DNA from: Rhodohalobacter halophilus
Lineage (GTDB): Bacteria; Bacteroidota; Rhodothermia; Balneolales; Balneolaceae
Reading direction: 5' to 3'
Length of the DNA: 60,771 nucleotides
Assembly (NCBI RefSeq): GCF_001715195.1
Contig: NZ_MDWE01000008.1
Span: forward strand, 1-60,771
The stretch's first letter is position 1; the number at the start of each line of letters is the position of its first letter. The notes below the pieces were generated by a model. It did not search any database. It was not told the DNA's origin and saw nothing but the letters and a program-made list of their open reading frames with translations. This document shows, piece by piece, positions 7,851 to 16,334 of this stretch. Both the position numbers and the translations under genes were made by a program.

Positions 7851-8795
7851 TTAACCACGCCCTTTCTTTTGGTTGATGACGTAGTTCAAAAACAGAAACT
7901 CAATGGCCGCTGCTTCATATCCTTTCCAGTTTTTGATCATTTTCAAGAATTGCTCCTCTGACGTATTTGAAGGATCGCCGCCATAGCTCATAATGATCCA
8001 TTTTCGCAGCCCTTTCTCCTCATCACTTTTCATGTTGCTTGGAAAAACTGCTTCGGTCGTTTCGCGGAAGAGCATCAGATCTTGTGCCGAGGTTGGCCCG
8101 ATTCCGCGAACTTTTGAGATTTTATCATAAAACTCCTGCGGATTAGCTTCTCTATCCAGATAATCCAAATCCACTTGACCGGCCAGGATATCCTGTGCGA
8201 GCCCAACCATATACTCACCTTTTCTAAGAGTCGGACCCATTTTTCGGATTTGAACCGGATCCGCTTTTGCTAGCTGAAAGGGACGTGGCCATGCGGGGAG
8301 AGTCTTGCCATGATGAGTTAAGTGAGTGCCGTAAGCCTCCCGAACCTTGAACGCCATCTTTTTGGCCGTAGGTTTATGAGCCATCTGCATCTGGATAATC
8401 CGGTTCATGATATCCTCGAGCAGTGTCCCGCGCGACATTCGTTTCAGACCGTAAAACTCTGTCAGCTTGGGACTAAGAATGGGATCATTTTCAGCCTGAT
8501 CATACAGAGGACGAAGATCAAGGTGGGTGCCTAAAATCCTGGCCAATGTTCGATTTGCCTGATTGATTTCTTCTTTATTCAAATTTTCATCGGACTCAAT
8601 ATGAAACTCCGGCTTTCCCGGATCTCCGTTGAAAAAGATTGTGGCAACAATATCTCTTTCAACCAGCGGTATCGGCCGGGTAAACCCCTCTTCAAAAATG
8701 GTTTCAGGGTCATGCTCGTGGTCAAAGTAATTTTCCACATCGAGACAGATGAACCAGTCGTGCGGGGGAATAGATTTAAGCGTCCAGGAAGACAT
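7851..8795 (-). CDS. HhH-GPD superfamily DNA glycosylase (AlkA-like)
   Basis: This 314-aa cytosolic base-excision repair enzyme fits the AlkA/3-methyladenine glycosylase pattern: an N-terminal domain with DWFICLDVENYFD, a helical core with LARILGTHLDLRPLY, and the helix-hairpin-helix KVRGIGPTSAQDLML (about residues 225-240). In classical members a catalytic Asp follows the hairpin in FPADD-like context. Here the equivalent stretch is VFPSNMKSDEEKGLRKW, so the Asp would be the one in SDEE, shifted by a few residues. It could be a divergent or substrate-shifted glycosylase. It is convergent with the TRIC gene and has its own promoter region on the right. Confidence 0.8.
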   Translation of the reverse strand: MSSWTLKSIPPHDWFICLDVENYFDHEHDPETIFEEGFTRPIPLVERDIVATIFFNGDPGKPEFHIESDENLNKEEINQANRTLARILGTHLDLRPLYDQAENDPILSPKLTEFYGLKRMSRGTLLEDIMNRIIQMQMAHKPTAKKMAFKVREAYGTHLTHHGKTLPAWPRPFQLAKADPVQIRKMGPTLRKGEYMVGLAQDILAGQVDLDYLDREANPQEFYDKISKVRGIGPTSAQDLMLFRETTEAVFPSNMKSDEEKGLRKWIIMSYGGDPSNTSEEQFLKMIKNWKGYEAAAIEFLFLNYVINQKKGRG

Positions 8796-8818
8796 AAAAT
8801 AGAGTGATTAAGGTGATA

Positions 8819-8835
8819 TTGATTTTGAAAATCAA
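8819..8835. promoter_or_regulatory. 17-bp perfect palindrome upstream of the glycosylase gene
   Basis: TTGATTTT and AAAATCAA are perfect arms around one G. It sits 24 bp before the glycosylase start and 137 bp before the DUF433 gene, a position suited to an operator. It could also be chance in AT-rich DNA. Confidence 0.3.
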
Positions 8836-8971
8836 ACTACAAAATGCTCGATAAACGTTCGGAAATATTTGTGAAATCACGAATCATAGATACAATTTGG
8901 CTTAAAATTTCTAAAATGATGGTTCGTTAACTATATTAATTGTACAGCATTTAATTTCTCATCATAGAATT

Positions 8972-9187
8972 ATGGCCCCAGGTAACAATCCAATAGAAAA
9001 GCGAAAGGATGTTCTCGGGGGTACTCCGGTATTTAAGAGTACCCGTGTTCCTGTAAGCACTTTTTTTGAGTATCTCGAATTAGGCCATACGATTAATGAT
9101 TTTTTGAACGATTTTCCAACGGTATCAAGAGAGCAAGCTATACAGGTACTTGAAAAATTCAAAGATCAACTGCTTCAGCCACAATGA
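8972..9187 (+). CDS. DUF433-family small protein (putative antitoxin)
   Basis: This 71-aa protein has the DUF433 layout: a beta strand with LGGTPVFKSTRVPVSTFFEYLE, then a helical part ending VSREQAIQVLEKFKDQLL. The GTPV-x3-RVPV pattern is the family hallmark. DUF433 proteins are commonly encoded upstream of DUF5615 PIN-like proteins and are treated as VapB-type antitoxins on that basis. Its stop overlaps the next start by ATGA, which indicates translational coupling. Confidence 0.85.
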   Translation: MAPGNNPIEKRKDVLGGTPVFKSTRVPVSTFFEYLELGHTINDFLNDFPTVSREQAIQVLEKFKDQLLQPQ

Positions 9188-9516
9188 TTAAGGTTTTATT
9201 GGATGAATGCCTTCCAAAAAAATTGATCTACCGAATCAGGGAATTAGATGAGAATTTTATTGTGAAAACAACTCCGGATATGGGTTGGGCAGGCCTTACA
9301 AATGGAGAATTACTGGCAATATCAGAAAATAAGTTTGACGTGTTCATAACCAGTGATACGAATTTAAGTTTTCAACAGCCTATTCTTTCTACCACAATGC
9401 AGGTTATACTGATGAAAGCTCAAACGAATACGTATGACGATTTGCTGCCTTTGGTTAAAAAATTGCATTCTCTCATTAAAGACCATCAACCCGGTAAATT
9501 TATTAAAGTAGAATAA
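9184..9516 (+). CDS. DUF5615 PIN-like protein (putative toxin)
   Basis: This 110-aa PIN-like protein begins IKVLLDECLPKKL, where the Asp-Glu pair is the expected first acidic cluster. A second cluster lies in FDVFITSDTNLSF (about residues 58-70), where the Asp residues correspond to the PIN active site. DUF5615 proteins are compact PIN-fold relatives, usually paired with DUF433, and are thought to act as RNases in toxin-antitoxin loci. Nuclease activity here is inferred from the fold only. It is coupled by a 4-bp overlap to the DUF433 gene. Confidence 0.85.
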   Translation: MIKVLLDECLPKKLIYRIRELDENFIVKTTPDMGWAGLTNGELLAISENKFDVFITSDTNLSFQQPILSTTMQVILMKAQTNTYDDLLPLVKKLHSLIKDHQPGKFIKVE

Positions 9517-9610
9517 AAGGGAGAGTTTTTGATGGCTGACCTAGGGTATTATTAGTTGATATAACTCCTAAATTCGGTTTGGCATAAAAGAGACAACTTA
9601 TAATTATCGG

Positions 9611-9618
9611 TATTTTTG
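9611..9618 (+). promoter_or_regulatory. TAnnTTTG-type -7 box upstream of the S9 peptidase gene
   Basis: TATTTTTG lies 60 bp before the preferred ATG at 9679 and matches the Bacteroidota -7 consensus TAnnTTTG. I see no -33 TTTG at the usual distance. It supports placing the start downstream of this site, not at the in-frame TTG at 9616. Confidence 0.3.
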
Positions 9619-9678
9619 CCTTTACCGATTTCTTATGGTTATTTCCGAGTATCTAAATATCAACCTCACTCTGAAAAA

Positions 9679-11658
9679 ATGGCTCAACTACGTTACTTCC
9701 TTTTGACCACAATCATTTTCGCCTTAACCGGAATTCAATCCATCTATTCTCAAACCGTCATCGAAAGCTGGACGCCCGAAGCAATGGTTGACCAACCGGT
9801 TGTGGGGCCTCCCGCTATTTCACCGGACGGGTCGATGATTGCCTACACCATTCGTGAAACGAAAATGGAGGGTGAAGAGTCCGAATTTCTAACACACATC
9901 TGGGTTGCATCCGCTGACGGCTCTATGAACCGTCAATTCACCAGGGGCGATCAATCCGTGTCAAATCCACAGTTCTCACCGGATGGCCGGTTTCTATCAT
10001 TTACGTCGCGCCGAAACGGAGAGAATCAGGTTTACCGGATGCATTTGAATGGAGGTGAAGCGGAGCAGATCACTCATGCAGAAAATGGAGTTGGCAGCTA
10101 TGCCTGGTCGCCCGATGGAAACAAAGTGGCCTATACGATGAGAGATTCGGAATCGGAAGAGGAGAAAGAGCGTGCCCGTGAAAAACGTGATGTTACCGTG
10201 GTGGATACTAATTTTAAATTCTCCAGAATTTACGTTCAAACGGTTGGTGAAGATGATGCAAAAGCTCTTTACGCAGATGACGCTCACACTTCATCATTTG
10301 ACTGGTCCCCGGATGGCTCAACAATTGTATTTGCCCATCAGCCAACTCCAAAAATTGATGACCGCTATAAGATGGATATCTCGACGGTGCCGGCCGACAG
10401 CGGGGCGGTTACGACACTTGTCGATTGGGAAGGAACGGACAGCTCTCCCCGTTACACACCGGACGGAAATTTCATCGTATTTACCTCTCATGGCAACGAG
10501 TTGGAGGCGATTGGATTACAGGATCTTTATGTGCTTGATTTAGAGAGTGGAGATATTCGTGATTTACCGCATACCTATGACAGAAATGCGAGTATTGTTG
10601 GGTTTGATACGAATGGACGGTTACTGATTCAGGAGCCCAGAAAAACAGTTTCGGCACTTTACAGGGTTTCACTTAACGGAGGTGATCCAACGTTGCTGAC
10701 AGAAGAGGACGGGATTTATCGAGGTTTTGCGGTCAGTAATGATGGCAGTCATGTAGTTTTTAACTATCAAAACTCAGATCAGCCGGCTGAGGTTTATATG
10801 AGTGAATTGGATCAATTTTCAAAGCAGCAAGTGTCTGCATTGCATGATGAATCTGAATTCCCTGAAATGGGTAAGACCGAGCTGCTCACCTGGACATCTG
10901 ATGATGGAATGGAGATCGAAGGACTGCTGACCTATCCGGTTGGTTACGAGGAGGGTGATCGGGTGCCGTTAATTCTGATGGTTCATGGCGGGCCGGCCGG
11001 TGTCTATTCTCAAACCTGGACAGGCGCGGGCAGTATCTATGCGATTCAATATTTTGCTGAAAAAGGATATGCACTTCTGCGACCGAATCCGCGAGGCAGT
11101 ACCGGGTATGGTAAGGAATTCAGGTATGCGAACTTCCAGGACTGGGGCTTTGGTGATTATGAAGACCTCATGACAGGTGTCGATAAAGTAATTGAGATGG
11201 GTGTTGCCGACCCCAACCGCTTGGCTGAGATGGGATGGAGTTACGGCGGTTATATGACTTCGTGGATTGTTACACAAACAGACCGGTTCAAGGCTGTGAG
11301 TATGGGTGCAGGCTTGTCGAACCTGGTGAGCATGGTTGGAACAACGGATATTCCCGGCTATTTGCTGGGCCACATGGGTGGTCCGTACTGGAATGGCAAT
11401 ATGGAAACGTATGAGCGCCACTCGGCTGTCTATTATATGGACAATGTTGAGACGCCGACTCAGATTATTCATGGCTCGAATGATATGCGGGTGCCGCTAG
11501 GCCAGGGGCAGGAATTTTACTGGGCACTTCAGGAAAAGGGAGTAGATACAGAGATGATTCTGCTGCCACGAACCGGACATGGCCCTACAGAGCCCAAGCT
11601 AATTGCCGAAGTATCAACCCGAATTCTCGAGTGGTTTGATAAATATATTGAGCGGTAG
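9679..11658 (+). CDS. Exported S9 family (prolyl oligopeptidase/acylaminoacyl-type) serine peptidase
   Basis: I start this gene at ATG 9679 (659 aa) because it opens a clean signal peptide (MAQLRYFLLTTIIFALTG, cleavage near SIYSQ). An in-frame TTG at 9616 would add 21 residues before it. Residues about 40-400 hold WD40/TolB-like propeller repeats (ISPDGSMIAY, FSPDGRFLSF, WSPDGNKVAY). The C-terminal alpha/beta-hydrolase carries the triad: Ser in GWSYGGYMTSW (about 520), Asp in HGSNDMRVP (about 601) and His in RTGHGP (about 633). It should cleave short peptides in the periplasm or outside the cell. A strong 13-bp hairpin follows the gene. Confidence 0.93.
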   Translation: MAQLRYFLLTTIIFALTGIQSIYSQTVIESWTPEAMVDQPVVGPPAISPDGSMIAYTIRETKMEGEESEFLTHIWVASADGSMNRQFTRGDQSVSNPQFSPDGRFLSFTSRRNGENQVYRMHLNGGEAEQITHAENGVGSYAWSPDGNKVAYTMRDSESEEEKERAREKRDVTVVDTNFKFSRIYVQTVGEDDAKALYADDAHTSSFDWSPDGSTIVFAHQPTPKIDDRYKMDISTVPADSGAVTTLVDWEGTDSSPRYTPDGNFIVFTSHGNELEAIGLQDLYVLDLESGDIRDLPHTYDRNASIVGFDTNGRLLIQEPRKTVSALYRVSLNGGDPTLLTEEDGIYRGFAVSNDGSHVVFNYQNSDQPAEVYMSELDQFSKQQVSALHDESEFPEMGKTELLTWTSDDGMEIEGLLTYPVGYEEGDRVPLILMVHGGPAGVYSQTWTGAGSIYAIQYFAEKGYALLRPNPRGSTGYGKEFRYANFQDWGFGDYEDLMTGVDKVIEMGVADPNRLAEMGWSYGGYMTSWIVTQTDRFKAVSMGAGLSNLVSMVGTTDIPGYLLGHMGGPYWNGNMETYERHSAVYYMDNVETPTQIIHGSNDMRVPLGQGQEFYWALQEKGVDTEMILLPRTGHGPTEPKLIAEVSTRILEWFDKYIER

Positions 11659-11667
11659 AAGGAAAAA

Positions 11668-11696
11668 CCGTCAGACCGCTCCAAGCGGTCTGACGG
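11668..11696 (+). terminator. Strong hairpin after the S9 peptidase gene
   Basis: CCGTCAGACCGCT and its exact complement form a 13-bp stem with a 3-base CCA loop, starting 10 bp after the stop codon. No T-run follows, so it may be a processing or stability hairpin, not a complete intrinsic terminator. Confidence 0.6.
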
Positions 11697-11740
11697 ATTG
11701 AGTAAGCTACTCAAGAAAATCAGCTAAAAAAAGAATGATG

Positions 11741-11787
11741 CTCTCTCGCAGAACCCCGCAGATTAGACGCGGAGTTGCGCAGATTTA
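11741..11787. repeat. Dispersed palindromic repeat, right-arm half copy
   Basis: CTCTCTCGCAGAA, CCCGCAG, GACGCGGAG and TTGCGCAGA units match the right arm of the copy at 6909-7020. No left arm or core is present. It lies between the S9 and M20 genes. Confidence 0.65.
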
Positions 11788-11821
11788 TTAAAGTATTAAT
11801 CGAAACAATAAACCTATCCAC

Positions 11822-13138
11822 ATGAAAAAGATCGTATTAACTCTATATCTGATTTTGAGTTTGGTGTTCATCTCAAATTCAGTTCAAGCTCAATCAGAAA
11901 ATACTTTCAACTGGCAGGAGTATATCGACAATCAAACCGAAGAGCTCCACGAGAAAGTTGTAGAATGGAGGCGGCATTTCCATCAATATCCGGAATTGTC
12001 GAACCGTGAATTTGAAACCGCTGAGAGAGTTGCTGAGCATTTGCAATCTCTTGGAATTGAGGTGGAAACTGAAGTGGCTCACACCGGCGTGGTTGGAATT
12101 TTAAAGGGCGGGAAACCCGGTCCCGTTGTCGGTTTACGGGCTGATATGGATGCACTTCCCGTCAAAGAACGGGTGGATATTCCGTTTGCTTCGGAAGCTG
12201 TATCAGAGTATATGGGTGAGCAGGTTCCGGTGATGCACGCCTGCGGGCATGACACTCATATTGCAATGCTGATGGGCGTTGCAGAGATGCTGGTTCAAGT
12301 GAAAGATGAAATACCGGGTACGGTTAAATTTATCTTTCAGCCTGCCGAAGAGGGTACACCACCCGGCGAAGAGGGCGGTGCGGAGCTGATGGTAAAAGAG
12401 GGTGTTCTTGAAAACCCCGATGTGGATGTTGTTTTTGGCCTCCATATCAATTCGCAGACTCCGGTCGGCCACATCCGGTATCGTCCGGGCGGTATCATGG
12501 CGGCATCCAACCGATTTACGATCGACATCAAGGGGAAACAGACACACGGTGCACGTCCATGGGAAGGTGTGGATCCGGTTGTGACGGCAGCACAGATCGT
12601 GAATGGACTGCAGACGATTGTAAGCCGGAGAACTGAACTTACAAAAGAGGCGGCTGTGATTACGGTTGGCATTATGAGAGCCGGCGTTCGAAATAACATC
12701 ATCCCGGAAGAGGCTTACCTGGAGGGAACCATTCGTACACTGGACACGGATATGAAAGAGAAACTGTTTGAGCAGATGCATCAAACTGTAGAGAATATTG
12801 CGGCGAGTATGGGAGCTGAGGCAACGTTGAATATTAATTCGGGTTACCCGGTAACTTATAACGATCCGGACCTGACTTCTGAGATGGCACCTACGCTGGA
12901 GAGAGTGGCGGGTTTGGATCAAACACACGTAGTAAATGCAATTACCGGAGCGGAGGACTTCTCGTTTTTTCAGCAGAAAATTCCGGGACTCTATTTCTTT
13001 ATCGGTGGAATGCCACCGGATATGGACCCTTCGGATGCAGCTCCTCACCACACTCCGGATTTCTACCTGGATGAAGAGGGAATGAAAACCGGGGTTCGCG
13101 CCTTGGCCAATCTGACGATCGATTATATGATGAAATAG
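11822..13138 (+). CDS. Exported M20 family amidohydrolase (peptidase/deacylase)
   Basis: This 438-aa protein has a signal peptide (cleavage near VQAQ, residues 21-24), so it acts outside the cytoplasm. M20 metal-binding motifs are present: WRRHFHQYPELS, GLRADMDALPV, MHACGHDTHIAMLMG, PAEEG, and the late GAEDFSFFQ. This subgroup includes N-acyl-amino-acid amidohydrolases, aminoacylases and hippurate hydrolases, which release free amino acids from acylated forms. A cytosolic paralog is encoded at 17218-18432. The gene is bracketed by two copies of the palindromic repeat family (11741-11787 and 13139-13241). Confidence 0.92.
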   Translation: MKKIVLTLYLILSLVFISNSVQAQSENTFNWQEYIDNQTEELHEKVVEWRRHFHQYPELSNREFETAERVAEHLQSLGIEVETEVAHTGVVGILKGGKPGPVVGLRADMDALPVKERVDIPFASEAVSEYMGEQVPVMHACGHDTHIAMLMGVAEMLVQVKDEIPGTVKFIFQPAEEGTPPGEEGGAELMVKEGVLENPDVDVVFGLHINSQTPVGHIRYRPGGIMAASNRFTIDIKGKQTHGARPWEGVDPVVTAAQIVNGLQTIVSRRTELTKEAAVITVGIMRAGVRNNIIPEEAYLEGTIRTLDTDMKEKLFEQMHQTVENIAASMGAEATLNINSGYPVTYNDPDLTSEMAPTLERVAGLDQTHVVNAITGAEDFSFFQQKIPGLYFFIGGMPPDMDPSDAAPHHTPDFYLDEEGMKTGVRALANLTIDYMMK

Positions 13139-13241
13139 AAAACTCAGCGTGAATCTGCGTAAACTTCAGCGATCATCTGCGAGAAAAAGACCATGGTTCT
13201 CGCAGAGTCACGCTGATGAAACGCGGAGTTTCGCTGAGGAA
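13139..13241. repeat. Dispersed palindromic repeat, short-loop form
   Basis: Two roughly 44-base arms are near-perfect inverse copies (CTCAGCG.., TCTGCGT.., TTCAGCG.., TCTGCGAGAA) around a loop of about 10 bases (AAAGACCATGG). It has the same units as the copies at 6909 and 7728 but lacks the TTCTAAACG core. Starting right after the M20 stop codon, it would form a very long RNA hairpin. Confidence 0.75.
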
Positions 13242-13333
13242 GTCATCCGGAAAATTTGATACGTTCCTCTACTGTTTTCAAAGAGAATTGGTATTATCTT
13301 ATCAGAAATCAAACAGATGAGCCAGTCCATTTT

Positions 13334-16261
13334 ATGAAAACAGTAAGCACCCTATTTCTGTTGTTGATCGTTTTTACGGCAGATCTCTCAGCCCAAGGCT
13401 TCAACTCGCTGAACGGGCGGAATCATCCCTACTTGAACTGGCAAGTGGCAGAGACAGAGCATTTCAAAATTATCTATCCTGATCGGATCGGTGAAATAAT
13501 TTCACAGGCCGCAGCGGTAGCCGAAGAGAGTTACAGTGCACTCTCTTCCAATCTTGAGGTCGAGTTTTCAAAGAAAATTCCGATCTATCTTTCTGATGAG
13601 GACGAAATTGTAAACGGATTCGCCAACCCGATTGGGAAAGGGTACACCGCAATATGGGTCAATCTGAACGACTATGCCGATACATGGACCGGAAGCGAAA
13701 AATGGCTTCGAAAAGTGATTGCTCACGAGCTGGGACACATCTTTCACTTTAAAGCAGTCTGGTCTGATTTTGGGCTGCTGAATTATCTGATTGCTGATCC
13801 ACTTCCCCGGCACTGGACGGAGGGACTGGCACAGTATCAAACCGAATATTGGGACTCCCAGCGAGGAGACAGGTGGCTCAGAAAAGCCATTTTTGATAGC
13901 CGCCCGGGTTTTAATGACGGCCAATCGATTGAGAATGGAAGGCTTCTATACGCTGTCGGAAACTCTCAGCTTCGATATTTTACCGAGACGTATGGCGACA
14001 GTTCACTGGTGAATTTGCTGTCTCACCGTGACAAAGCCCTGGGCCTGGAATACCACGATTTCAACAGCGCGTTTGATGAGATTGTGGACGGCGGGTATCG
14101 TTCTTTCTATGAGGAGTGGCGAAAGCATATGAACATTTACTACAACTCTCTTGCATCGCAAATGGAGCGTACCGATTCACTGGGTACGGACAAAATCTCC
14201 CTTCCCGGCCAGTTCTATTTTGATATGGCGGTGAGTCCGGACGGTTCTCAGCTTGCGGTACTCTCCCTTCAATCACTGGCTCGCCCGGTTCGGTATCTAC
14301 ATATTGTTGAGAATGATTCAACCCGCAGCAGCCGGAAAGTGACCGAGGGATCCATCAACTCAGATCTATCATGGAGTTCGGATGGATCAGCAATCTATTA
14401 TTCGCGAACCGTTCGGGGAGAAAGATCCTCCCTTTTGAATGATGTTTACAGACTCGAGGTAGAGTCAGGAAAGGAAGAACGACTTACCCACAGCCGGAGG
14501 GCGAAATATCCCACACCGGGTCCCCTTGAGGACACTATTGCATACATCGTGAATGAAAACGGTACCGGGAACCTGTTTCAGCTCGATTTAGTAACGGGCG
14601 AGGAGAATCGAATCACAAATTATCGGGGAGATATTCAGGTTATCCATCCGGTTTGGGTACGAACCAAACAGGCGTGGCTGATTCACAAATTTGATGAAAT
14701 GGGGAATCGGCTGATGGTTTTAGTAGACCCGCTTTCGGGGAGGGAGACGGTGATAGATCATGGGGACGTTGACAATCGGCGGTTTGTGCTTAATCCGGCC
14801 GGTAATAAGGTTGCGTTTACATCACTCAGGGATGAAGTTCCCAACGTGTTTCTATACGATTTTGAAACCGAAACCGAGCAGCGTGTTACCAATCTGTTTA
14901 CGGGTGGTGAAGCCTACGGCTGGTTTACCCTGCAGGATTCACTTCAGTCTGAAAAGCTAATTGTAAAAGCGAGCGAGAGTAAGCGAAGTGATCAGATCTA
15001 TTTTGTGGATGCAAACAGATCGTACTATTCGGGAGACTATGAGTTGAATCCTGCTTATGCAAGCTGGCGTGACAAGCAAGCGCCAAATTGGATTCCATCA
15101 TCGGTTGAGCCCAATCAAGCACTCATTCAGGACAGGTACGACTATCAACCGCTGAAAAATATCAAACATGCTGCCACCATTGTATTACCATATTACGGTG
15201 ATTCTGAAAACTGGGGACTTTTTGGTACTGTCGGATTTACAGAACCGCTTGGGAAACATTTGATAGCGACAACAGGGAATCTTTCATTTGGGAATCCAGA
15301 TCACTCCTATGGGATATTGAGCTATATCAACAATCAGCTGTATCCCACTATTTCTACGTCGATTTATAAGACACCGGGCAACGCCTATTTTTACGGTGAT
15401 ACGTTCCTGGTTGAGGAACTGATTGGCGGTGATATTACTGTGAATCTGCCGGTGGATGCTTTTGAAGCGCCCTACCAAAACGGAAGCGTTTATGCCAGGC
15501 TGCGGCATGTACTGGTTCGCCCGTTCGATCGGGATGCTTTTTCCGATTCATTTCTAACACCGGTTCCCGAACGAGCCAGACAATCGGATCTGACGATTGG
15601 CTTTCAGATAAAAAAGCAGAGGCCGTGGCGAAATAATGTGATTCACCCGCTGGATGGCTGGGGGGTGCGTGGCCTGCTAACCGGCGCAGAAAAAATGTTG
15701 GGCTCTGACGTGCGTTTTGCCACAGCAGATTTGAGTGCATACTCAGTGTTTCCATCGATCGGATTGCAACGATTTTATGTGTATGGCCGGTATCAGCAGC
15801 AATGGGGATCTCCATTGCCACAGGATTTTATTGGATTCTCAAGATTGGATAACATCCATCTGAACCTGCCCGGTGAGGTTCCGCTGGATCTGTTCAATCA
15901 GGCTGAAAGAGTTCGCGGCTACCGGAGTTTTATTGCGGGAAATCGTGTAGCATTTGGAAGCATAGAATATCGAGTTCCGTTTCTGCCATCACTGAACACA
16001 ACGATTCTGGGTTTGATTGATTTGGGATCAACTTCCGTCTCACTCTTTACCGATGCAGGCGTGGTTTGGAACGCCAGGTTTGAAGATGGATCAACAGGAA
16101 ATGAGGAGAGATGGGGTGCAGGAGCAGAGTTAAAAAATTCACTCAATTTTGGAGGCATTCGAATTGCACATGCAATCGGTATTGCACAGCCGACGAAGGA
16201 GCTGTTCACAGATGCCGACTACGATCTCTACTATCGGGTAAGAGCAACGGTTCCTTTTTGA
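13334..16261 (+). CDS. Exported HELGH metallopeptidase-like / beta-propeller / BamA-like barrel protein
   Basis: The start is placed at ATG 13334 (975 aa), giving a clear signal peptide (MKTVSTLFLLLIVFTADLSA). A TTG at 13256 in the same frame would add 26 unlikely residues. The N-terminal part has a gluzincin-type site HELGH (about 131-135) with a downstream Glu in WTEGLAQYQ, which fits the peptidase MA-like group. The middle holds TolB/PD40-type repeats (SPDGSQLAVL, SSDGSAIYYS, NPAGNKVAF). The last third (about 620-975) looks like a surface-antigen/BamA-type barrel (SIEYRVPF, FTDAGVVWN, terminal VRATVPF with C-terminal Phe). It is probably anchored in the outer membrane with the zinc site in the periplasm. 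The substrate is unknown. Confidence 0.82.
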   Translation: MKTVSTLFLLLIVFTADLSAQGFNSLNGRNHPYLNWQVAETEHFKIIYPDRIGEIISQAAAVAEESYSALSSNLEVEFSKKIPIYLSDEDEIVNGFANPIGKGYTAIWVNLNDYADTWTGSEKWLRKVIAHELGHIFHFKAVWSDFGLLNYLIADPLPRHWTEGLAQYQTEYWDSQRGDRWLRKAIFDSRPGFNDGQSIENGRLLYAVGNSQLRYFTETYGDSSLVNLLSHRDKALGLEYHDFNSAFDEIVDGGYRSFYEEWRKHMNIYYNSLASQMERTDSLGTDKISLPGQFYFDMAVSPDGSQLAVLSLQSLARPVRYLHIVENDSTRSSRKVTEGSINSDLSWSSDGSAIYYSRTVRGERSSLLNDVYRLEVESGKEERLTHSRRAKYPTPGPLEDTIAYIVNENGTGNLFQLDLVTGEENRITNYRGDIQVIHPVWVRTKQAWLIHKFDEMGNRLMVLVDPLSGRETVIDHGDVDNRRFVLNPAGNKVAFTSLRDEVPNVFLYDFETETEQRVTNLFTGGEAYGWFTLQDSLQSEKLIVKASESKRSDQIYFVDANRSYYSGDYELNPAYASWRDKQAPNWIPSSVEPNQALIQDRYDYQPLKNIKHAATIVLPYYGDSENWGLFGTVGFTEPLGKHLIATTGNLSFGNPDHSYGILSYINNQLYPTISTSIYKTPGNAYFYGDTFLVEELIGGDITVNLPVDAFEAPYQNGSVYARLRHVLVRPFDRDAFSDSFLTPVPERARQSDLTIGFQIKKQRPWRNNVIHPLDGWGVRGLLTGAEKMLGSDVRFATADLSAYSVFPSIGLQRFYVYGRYQQQWGSPLPQDFIGFSRLDNIHLNLPGEVPLDLFNQAERVRGYRSFIAGNRVAFGSIEYRVPFLPSLNTTILGLIDLGSTSVSLFTDAGVVWNARFEDGSTGNEERWGAGAELKNSLNFGGIRIAHAIGIAQPTKELFTDADYDLYYRVRATVPF

Positions 16262-16277
16262 TTAGATGTGAGAAGTG

Positions 16278-16330
16278 AGTCTTGAGTCATGAGAAAAATC
16301 CTCAAGTCTCATGACTCATATCTCAAGACT
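16278..16330. terminator. Nested hairpin between convergent genes (shared terminator)
   Basis: The inner stem is GAGTCATGAGA with its exact complement TCTCATGACTC (16284-16294 / 16307-16317). The outer stem is AGTCTTGAG / CTCAAGACT (16278-16286 / 16322-16330). It lies between the two stop codons of convergent genes. The repeating TCTTGAG/TCATGAG heptamers suggest a second small repeat family. Confidence 0.55.
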
Positions 16331-16334
16331 AATG

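Noticed and set aside
9616-9678. Start of the S9 peptidase at TTG 9616
   Set aside because: It would put a polar 21-residue stretch before a clean signal peptide and overlaps a -7-like box. ATG 9679 is preferred.
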